Positions 5,782-11,020 of a stretch of 11,020 nucleotides of DNA are shown here, piece after piece (the stretch's first letter is position 1; each line of letters starts with the position of its first letter). This DNA comes from an uncultured Clostridia bacterium. GTDB lineage: Bacteria > Bacillota > Clostridia > Oscillospirales > Oscillospiraceae. Location of the stretch: positions 1-11,020 of the forward strand of contig CALERM010000203.1 in NCBI GenBank assembly GCA_937907715.1. The letters are read 5' to 3'. The notes under the pieces were generated by a model that worked only from the letters and a program-made list of their open reading frames with translations, had not been told where the DNA came from and made no database searches. A program made the position numbers and the translations under genes.

Positions 5782-6792
5782 ATGGAACACAAAAGAACCC
5801 TTCGCATCTGGGGCGGCTTCCTGCTGCTCCTTCTGCTGACGGTTGTTTTTCTGATCTGGAATCTTTTCGCGGGCAGCGTCCGGCTGTCTGCGTCTGAAAT
5901 ATTGGAAATTCTGCGCGGCGGCGCGGAAGGCTCGCAGCGCAGCATTCTGCTGCAGATCCGCCTGCCGCGGCTTGTCTCGGCGCTCATTTTAGGCGGCGCG
6001 CTGTCCGTCTCGGGCTATCTGCTGCAAACGTTTTTCCACAACCCCATCGCAGGTCCTTTCGTCCTCGGTATTTCCTCCGGCGCAAAGCTCACGATTGCCG
6101 TCACGATGATCACGCTTTTGTCGCACGGGCATACCGCCTCGTCTGCCGCTCTGATCGCGGCGGCGTTTCTGGGCGCGATGGTCTCGATGGGCTTTGTCCT
6201 TGCCGTATCGCAGAGAGTCCGGCGCATGAGCATGCTCGTCGTCTGCGGCGTCATGATCGGCTACATCTGCTCGGCGGCGACAGATCTTCTCGTCACCTTT
6301 GCCGACGACTCCAACATCGTGAACCTGCACAACTGGTCGATGGGCTCGTTTTCCGGCATGAGCTGGGAGAACGTCAAAACCATGGCGCGGGTCTGCGGCG
6401 CGGCGCTGCTTCTTTCGTTTTTCCTCTCCAAGCCCATCCGCGCCTATCAGCTGGGCGAAATTTACGCGCAGAATCTGGGCGTTCCCCTGAAAGACTTCCG
6501 CACGGCGCTGATTCTGCTTTCCAGCATTCTTTCCGCCTGCGTGACCGCGTTTGCAGGACCTATCTCCTTTGTCGGCATCGCCGTGCCGCATCTGATGAAG
6601 TCCCTGTTTCACTCTGCCGAGCCGCTGCTGCTCATTCCCGCGTGCTTTCTCGGCGGCGGCGCGTTCTGCCTGATGTGCGACCTTATTGCCCGCACCGCCT
6701 TTGCCCCCACCGAGGTCAGCATCAGCTCGATCACCGCAATCTTCGGCGCACCCATCGTCATTTACATGATGGTGCGCAGAAAGGCAGGCTAA
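5782..6792 (+). CDS. BtuC/FecCD-family ABC permease
   Basis: The 336-aa integral membrane protein has the length and hydrophobic pattern of the BtuC/FecCD family, which works as a homodimer with about ten transmembrane helices per chain. Family hallmarks are RLPRLVSALILGGALSVSGYLLQTFFHNPIAGPFVLGISSGA (about 56-97) and GPISFVGIAVPHLMKSLF (about 258-275), the ATPase-coupling region, followed by a C-terminal GAPIVIYMM helix. Most relatives have an arginine after the PH of that coupling motif; here it reads HLMK. GGAGGA upstream of the ATG supports the start. It follows the substrate-binding gene by 16 bases and precedes the ATPase by one base, so the three make one importer. Confidence 0.93.
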   Translation: MEHKRTLRIWGGFLLLLLLTVVFLIWNLFAGSVRLSASEILEILRGGAEGSQRSILLQIRLPRLVSALILGGALSVSGYLLQTFFHNPIAGPFVLGISSGAKLTIAVTMITLLSHGHTASSAALIAAAFLGAMVSMGFVLAVSQRVRRMSMLVVCGVMIGYICSAATDLLVTFADDSNIVNLHNWSMGSFSGMSWENVKTMARVCGAALLLSFFLSKPIRAYQLGEIYAQNLGVPLKDFRTALILLSSILSACVTAFAGPISFVGIAVPHLMKSLFHSAEPLLLIPACFLGGGAFCLMCDLIARTAFAPTEVSISSITAIFGAPIVIYMMVRRKAG

Positions 6793-6793
6793 C

Positions 6794-7564
6794 ATGGACG
6801 CCTATCTCAAAACGGAGCATCTGGACGCCGGGTACGACGGAAAAGCCATCCTGCACGATGTTGTGCTTTCGGTCCGGCGCGGTAAAATTGTCACGCTGAT
6901 CGGACCCAACGGCTCCGGAAAATCGACCATTCTCAAAACGATCATCTCCCAGCTTCCCGCCATCTCGGGAAGCGTAGTTCTCGACGGGCGGGACCTGCGC
7001 AGCCGGAGCCAGTCGGAAATCGCCCGCCGCATGGCAATTGTCATGACCGCCCGCATGGACCCCGAGCTGATGACCTGCCGCGATGTGGTAAGCTCCGGCA
7101 GATACCCCTACACCGGGCGGCTTGGCGTTCTGCGCGCGCAGGACAAGCAGATTGTCGAAGAGAGTCTCCGGCAGACCGATTCGCTCGACTTTGCCGACAA
7201 GCCCTTTCACGCCGTCAGCGACGGGCAGCGGCAGCGGATTTTGCTGGCGCGCGCATTGTGCCAGCAGCCGGAGCTGATCGTCCTCGACGAGCCGACCAGC
7301 TTTCTCGATATCCGCTACAAGCTCGAGCTTCTGAGCATTTTAAAGCGCATGGTGCGCGAAAAGGGCCTCGCGGTTCTGATGTCGCTTCATGAGCTGGACC
7401 TTGCCGCGCGCGTCTCCGACACCGTCGTATGCGTCGCAGGCGACCGGATTGACAGAGTCGGACCGCCCGAGGACATTTTCACGCGCGAATACATCGCAAA
7501 GCTTTATCACATGGAGCCGGGCAAATACGACCCGTGCTTTTCTACCCTGGACTTTGTTCCTTGA
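6794..7564 (+). CDS. BtuD/FecE-family ABC transporter ATPase
   Basis: This 256-aa cytoplasmic ATPase powers the importer. Motifs in order are Walker A GPNGSGKST (37-45), the DVVSSGRYPYTGRLG stretch typical of the chelate/B12 importer group (about 97-111), signature VSDGQRQRILLARAL (141-155, with VSDGQ instead of LSGGQ), Walker B LIVLDEPT (161-168), D-loop SFLD (169-172) and the switch histidine in SLHELD (His199). The usual Q-loop glutamine is not at its expected place: the segment reads AIVMTARMDPELMT, with Thr85 there, a variant I recall from other Bacteroidetes and Firmicutes members. It starts one base after the permease stop. Confidence 0.94.
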   Translation: MDAYLKTEHLDAGYDGKAILHDVVLSVRRGKIVTLIGPNGSGKSTILKTIISQLPAISGSVVLDGRDLRSRSQSEIARRMAIVMTARMDPELMTCRDVVSSGRYPYTGRLGVLRAQDKQIVEESLRQTDSLDFADKPFHAVSDGQRQRILLARALCQQPELIVLDEPTSFLDIRYKLELLSILKRMVREKGLAVLMSLHELDLAARVSDTVVCVAGDRIDRVGPPEDIFTREYIAKLYHMEPGKYDPCFSTLDFVP

Positions 7565-7572
7565 GGAATACT

Positions 7573-8268
7573 ATGGACAACACATTCGGAATCTTTTATG
7601 CCGTCGGCGTCGGTCCGGGCGACGCAGCGCTGCTGACACTGCAAGCGGTCAGAATTCTGGAGCGGTGCTCCGTCCTTGCCGCACCGCAGACTGTCTCCGG
7701 GCAGATGCTGGCGCTGGACATCGCGCGCGGCGCGGTAGATCTTTCAAAAAAAGAAATCCTGCCGCTCAGGTTTACCATGTCCCGCGACCCGGCTGTCCGC
7801 GAAGAAAGCTACCGGGCAATCTGCGCGCAGCTGGAGGAGTTTCTTTCGCGCGGGCAGGACGTTGCAATGGTCAACCTCGGAGACGTCTCGATTTACGCCA
7901 CTGCGTACTACATCTTTGACCGCCTGCAAAAAGCGGGCTTCCCCGCCAGAATGGTCCCCGGCGTCACGAGCTTTTCCGCCGTCGCCGCCCAGCTCGGCTG
8001 GAGTCTGACGGAGGAAAACGCGCCGCTTCATATCCTCCCCGGCACTGCGGACCTGCAAGCGGCGCTCCATCTTCCGGGCACGAAGGTCCTCATGAAGTCC
8101 GGCTCCGCCATCCGAACTGCCGTTGCGGCATTGGAGCAGGCGGGGCTTCTGGACTGCGCAGCGCTTGTCTGCGACTGCGGGCTTCCCACGCAGCAAATCT
8201 ATCGCGATCTTCGCAATCTGCCGGATGATCTCAGCTATTTTGCAACCATCGTCGTGCGGGAGAGGTGA
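7573..8268 (+). CDS. cbiL: Cobalt-factor II / cobalt-precorrin-2 C20-methyltransferase CbiL
   Basis: The 231-aa enzyme methylates C20 of cobalt-factor II (cobalt-precorrin-2) with SAM, directly after the CbiK step. It has the tetrapyrrole-methylase fold: the SAM loop YAVGVGPGDAALLTLQAVRIL near the N-terminus (GVGPGD at 12-17), AAPQ at about 37-40, MVNLGDVSIYATAYYIFDRL (about 98-117) and MVPGVTSFSAVAAQLG (about 127-142), which distinguishes it as the C20 type. The ATG at 7573 is chosen over an upstream in-frame ATG at 7534 because that one lies inside the ATPase gene, and GAGG sits just before 7573. The length matches the family. It is encoded 8 bases after the importer ATPase and 4 bases before cbiA, so a shared operon is very likely. 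Confidence 0.92.
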   Translation: MDNTFGIFYAVGVGPGDAALLTLQAVRILERCSVLAAPQTVSGQMLALDIARGAVDLSKKEILPLRFTMSRDPAVREESYRAICAQLEEFLSRGQDVAMVNLGDVSIYATAYYIFDRLQKAGFPARMVPGVTSFSAVAAQLGWSLTEENAPLHILPGTADLQAALHLPGTKVLMKSGSAIRTAVAALEQAGLLDCAALVCDCGLPTQQIYRDLRNLPDDLSYFATIVVRER

Positions 8269-8272
8269 TCTG

Positions 8273-9652
8273 ATGCAAGCTTCCATTCCCCGGCTGGTTC
8301 TCGCCGGAACGAACAGCGGCTGCGGCAAAACGACCGTCGCCTGCGCCATCTTGCAGGCATTTGTGAACCGCGGGCTCAGACCCGCCGCCTGCAAATGCGG
8401 ACCGGACTACATTGACCCGATGTTTCACAGCCAGATTATCGGCGCAAAAGCCTCGAACCTCGACTCGTTTTTCTTTTCCGATAACACGCTGCGCGCGCTG
8501 CTCGCCGAAAACAGCCGCGGCTGCGGCGTAAGCGTCATCGAGGGCGTGATGGGCTACTACGACGGGCTGGGGCTGACCTCCACGCGCGCAAGCACCTTTG
8601 AAATCGCGCAAAAGACGCAAAGCCCCGCCGTTCTGATCGTAAACGCACGCGGCGCGGCGCTCTCCGTGCTGGCGAGCATCGAAGGCTTTTTGCGCTTTCA
8701 GCAGGAAAGCGGCATCTGCGGCGTGATTCTCAACGGCTGCACCGCCATGAGCTACGCGGCGCTCTCGCGCGAATTGGAGACGCGCTTCGGCATTGCCGCC
8801 TGCGGCTATCTGCCGACGCTTCCCGACTGCGCGCTTGAAAGCCGCCACCTCGGGCTTGTGACCGCGCAGGAGGTCAGTCATCTCAAGGAAAAAATGCAGC
8901 GTCTGGCGCAGCAGGCAGAACAAACGCTGGACCTGGACCGGCTGTTGCAGCTGGCAAACGAGGCGCCCGCGCTCCGCTTCGAGCCGCTTTCTCTTCCGGA
9001 GGCGGGGACGCCGGTGCGCATCGGCGTGGCGCGCGACCGCGCGTTCTGCTTTTACTACGAAGACAGTCTGGAGCTTCTGCGCCGACTGGGCGCAACTCTC
9101 ATCGAGTTCAGCCCGCTCCATGACAGCGCGCTGCCGGAAGACCTCGACGGGCTGTATCTCGGCGGCGGCTATCCGGAGCTTTACGCGCAGGCGTTATCCA
9201 GGAACGAAACCATGCGGCAAAGCATCCGTGAGGCAGTCTGTGGCGGTCTTCCGTGTATCGCCGAGTGCGGCGGCTTCATGTATCTGACCGAGGCAATCGG
9301 CGGCTGCCCGATGGCAGGCGTGCTGCCGGGCGGCTGCTTTGATACAGGCAAACTCACGCGCTTCGGCTATGTGACGCTTACCGCTTTGAAGGACAATCTT
9401 CTTTGCCGCGCGGGGCAGTCGATTCCCGCCCACGAATTTCACCATTGGGATGCCGAACAGCCCGGCAGCGATTTTAACGCCGAAAAGCCGTCCGGCAGGC
9501 ACTGGTCCTGCGCTGTCGCAGCCGACACGCTCTACGCGGGCTTCCCGCATTTTCATTTTTATTCCAACCCAACCTTTGCCGTCCGTTTTCTGGACGCCTG
9601 CCGAAAGGAGTCTTTCCGCCATGCCGGAGCAGCTGAAACCCATGGACATTGA
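8273..9652 (+). CDS. cbiA: Cobyrinate a,c-diamide synthase CbiA
   Basis: The 459-aa enzyme uses glutamine and ATP to amidate the a and c side chains of cobyrinate; its length is typical of CbiA. The N-terminal dethiobiotin-synthase-like ATP domain holds the P-loop GTNSGCGKTT (12-21), CKCGPDYIDPMFH (40-52) and EGVMGYYDG (90-98). The C-terminal class I glutamine amidotransferase-like domain holds LYLGGGYPELYA (294-305), the nucleophile Cys332 in AECGGFMYL, AHEFHH (386-391) and the terminal FPHFHFYSNP (424-433) with the catalytic-region histidines. GAGAGGTGAT upstream of the ATG at 8273 supports the start; an upstream ATG in frame (8123) lies inside cbiL and is rejected. The 3' end overlaps cbiC by 32 bases. 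CbiA rather than CobB is the natural name because the neighbours are anaerobic-pathway genes. Confidence 0.96.
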   Translation: MQASIPRLVLAGTNSGCGKTTVACAILQAFVNRGLRPAACKCGPDYIDPMFHSQIIGAKASNLDSFFFSDNTLRALLAENSRGCGVSVIEGVMGYYDGLGLTSTRASTFEIAQKTQSPAVLIVNARGAALSVLASIEGFLRFQQESGICGVILNGCTAMSYAALSRELETRFGIAACGYLPTLPDCALESRHLGLVTAQEVSHLKEKMQRLAQQAEQTLDLDRLLQLANEAPALRFEPLSLPEAGTPVRIGVARDRAFCFYYEDSLELLRRLGATLIEFSPLHDSALPEDLDGLYLGGGYPELYAQALSRNETMRQSIREAVCGGLPCIAECGGFMYLTEAIGGCPMAGVLPGGCFDTGKLTRFGYVTLTALKDNLLCRAGQSIPAHEFHHWDAEQPGSDFNAEKPSGRHWSCAVAADTLYAGFPHFHFYSNPTFAVRFLDACRKESFRHAGAAETHGH

Positions 9653-10247
9653 AGCGCGCAGCTTCGAGATCATCACCGAGCTTCTGGGAGACCGTAAGCT
9701 GGACCCGGAAAACGAGCTGGTCATCAAGCGCGCCATCCACACCACCGCGGACTTTGACTACGCGGACAATCTCGTCTTTTCCCCGCATGCCGTGCAAAAA
9801 GGAATCGAAGCGCTCAAGGCCGGCTGCGACATCGTCACCGACACGCAGATGGCGCGCGCCGGCATCAACAAAACGGTGCTGGAAAGCCTCGGCGGCGCGG
9901 TCCACTGCTTCATGTCGGATGCGGACGTTGCGCAGGAGGCAAAGCGGCGCGGCGTAACGCGGGCGTTCGTGTCGATGGAAAAGGCGGCAAAGCTCCAAAA
10001 GCCCTGTATCTTTGCCATCGGAAACGCGCCCACGGCGCTGTTCAGTCTGGAAGCGCTCATGCAGGAGGGCTTGCTTTCCCCCGCGCTGATCATCGGCGTT
10101 CCGGTCGGATTTGTAAATGTCGTGGAGAGCAAGGAGCAGCTGATCGCAAGCTCCCCCGCTCCCTTTATCGTCGCGCGCGGCAGAAAGGGCGGCAGCAACG
10201 TCGCCGCGGCAATCTGCAACGCGCTGCTCTATCAGATCCGGCGATAA
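9621..10247 (+). CDS. cbiC: Cobalt-precorrin-8 methylmutase CbiC
   Basis: The 208-aa enzyme moves a methyl group from C11 to C12 of cobalt-precorrin-8, giving cobyrinate. The catalytic histidine is His40 in RAIHTTADFDYADNLVFSP. Other family blocks are GCDIVTDTQMARAGIN (68-83), FAIGNAPTAL (131-140), GVPVGFVNVVESK (159-171) and ARGRKGGSNVAAAICNALL (185-203). AAAGGAG (9604-9610) lies 10 bases before the ATG. The gene begins inside the end of cbiA and stops immediately before the cbiD start codon, so translation of the three genes is probably coupled. CbiC supplies the substrate of CbiA. I see no missing residues. Confidence 0.96.
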   Translation: MPEQLKPMDIEARSFEIITELLGDRKLDPENELVIKRAIHTTADFDYADNLVFSPHAVQKGIEALKAGCDIVTDTQMARAGINKTVLESLGGAVHCFMSDADVAQEAKRRGVTRAFVSMEKAAKLQKPCIFAIGNAPTALFSLEALMQEGLLSPALIIGVPVGFVNVVESKEQLIASSPAPFIVARGRKGGSNVAAAICNALLYQIRR

Positions 10248-11020
10248 ATGGAAGAATATATCGTCAAAGACGGCAAGCGCCTGCGCCTCGGCTACACGAC
10301 CGGCTCCTGCGCGGCGGCTGCGGCGAAGGCGGCGGCATGGATGCTTCTGACCGGGCGCAGGAAGGAAACCGTCGAGCTTCTCACGCCGAAGGGTATTTTG
10401 CTGACGCTTTCCGTGCTGGAAATCACGCAGAGTCCTGATTGTGTTTCCTGCGCCATCCGAAAAGACAGCGGCGACGACCCGGACGCCACGCGAGACACGC
10501 TCATTTTCGCAAGCGTCCGAAAAGCGGACGCCCCCGGCGTTCTCATCGACGGCGGCTTCGGCGTCGGCAGAGTCACAAAGCGCGGACTCGACCAGAGCGT
10601 GGGCGCCGCCGCCATCAACTCGGTGCCCCGGCGCATGATCGAAGAAAACGTCCGCGAGGTCTGCAGGCTCTGCGACTACCACGGCGGCATTTCGGTCATC
10701 ATCTCCGTCCCGGACGGAGAGCGTCTCGCCAAAAAGACGTTCAATCCCCGCCTCGGCATCACCGGCGGCATTTCCATTCTGGGGACAAGCGGTATCGTCG
10801 AGCCCATGAGCGAGCAGGCGCTGGTCGATACCATCCGCGTCGAGCTGCGCCAGCGGCGCGAAACCGGTGCAAATTACGTACTGCTCACGCCCGGAAACTA
10901 CGGCGCAGACTATATTCGCGCCTGCATCGGCTTGGACCCCAGAACGGCGGTCCTTACCTCTAATTTTATCGGTGACGCGCTGGAAATCTGCCGGGAGCTG
11001 GGCTTTTCGGGCGCGCTTCT
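10248..11020 (+). CDS. cbiD: Cobalt-precorrin-5B C1-methyltransferase CbiD (partial, runs off the window)
   Basis: An open frame of 257 codons starts at the ATG that directly follows the cbiC stop (TAAATG) and has no stop before the window edge. CbiD uses SAM to methylate C1 of cobalt-precorrin-5B in the anaerobic pathway. The translation shows the N-terminal hallmark GYTTGSCAAAAAKAAA (about residues 15-30), IRKDSGDDPDATRD (about 70-83), the glycine-rich GGFGVGRVTKRGL, and NPRLGITGGISILGTSGIVEPMS (about 165-187). Full CbiD proteins are about 360-380 aa, so roughly the last third lies to the right. No separate ribosome binding site stands out, fitting coupling to cbiC. Confidence 0.96.
   Translation, partial: MEEYIVKDGKRLRLGYTTGSCAAAAAKAAAWMLLTGRRKETVELLTPKGILLTLSVLEITQSPDCVSCAIRKDSGDDPDATRDTLIFASVRKADAPGVLIDGGFGVGRVTKRGLDQSVGAAAINSVPRRMIEENVREVCRLCDYHGGISVIISVPDGERLAKKTFNPRLGITGGISILGTSGIVEPMSEQALVDTIRVELRQRRETGANYVLLTPGNYGADYIRACIGLDPRTAVLTSNFIGDALEICRELGFSGAL

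Noticed and set aside
8123..8272. Extended N-terminus for CbiA from an upstream in-frame ATG
   Set aside because: The extra 50 codons lie inside cbiL, read as out-of-frame sequence, and the ATG at 8273 has a good ribosome binding site and gives the standard family length.
9474..10682. Minus-strand ORF (402 codons) opposite cbiA end, cbiC and cbiD
   Set aside because: It covers three genes with clear catalytic motifs on the plus strand and has no family features.

Overview
The window looks like part of the chromosome of a GC-rich, Gram-positive-type anaerobe of the Clostridia (Oscillospiraceae-like). Coding DNA is GC-rich, the spacers are AT-rich, and promoters are near-consensus sigma-A type. 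Ribosome binding sites are of the AGGAGG kind. Three proteins carry lipoprotein signal peptides, no outer-membrane components are seen, and the cobalamin genes are of the oxygen-independent (Cbi) type. The genus cannot be fixed from the sequence alone.

Left part (1 to about 1800, minus strand). A CNNM/CorC-family membrane protein with paired CBS domains is transcribed leftwards from a near-consensus promoter at 1766-1794 and ends at a strong terminator at 263-296. Its roughly 190-base leader holds a possible 36-codon ORF with an acidic N-terminus. A GC hairpin followed by a U-tract lies inside the 3' part of that ORF, so the gene may be controlled by attenuation. Bases 1-262 are AT-rich with no gene seen.

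Right part (about 1925 to the right edge, plus strand). A promoter at 1925-1952 drives a cobalamin riboswitch (about 1987-2174) and its terminator (2239-2265). These control a tightly packed run of nine genes. The order is: a CbiK-type cobaltochelatase carrying a lipoprotein signal; a lipoprotein with two NEAT-like beta domains; a lipoprotein metal-chelate/corrinoid-type substrate-binding protein; a BtuC/FecCD-type permease; a BtuD/FecE-type ATPase; then cbiL, cbiA, cbiC and cbiD, the last cut by the window edge. The only gap of note, between cbiK and the second lipoprotein, holds a perfect 12-bp stem-loop. All later junctions are overlapping or a few bases long, so the run is probably one operon.

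How the genes fit together. CbiK makes cobalt-sirohydrochlorin (cobalt-factor II), which is the substrate of CbiL. Here CbiK is predicted to sit outside the membrane, CbiL inside, and a complete ABC importer with two surface lipoproteins is encoded between them. This suggests, as inference only, that cobalt is inserted at the cell surface and the metallated tetrapyrrole is imported into the anaerobic B12 pathway, with the whole run shut down by cobalamin through the riboswitch. A simpler reading is a B12-repressed corrinoid or heme importer next to biosynthesis genes.
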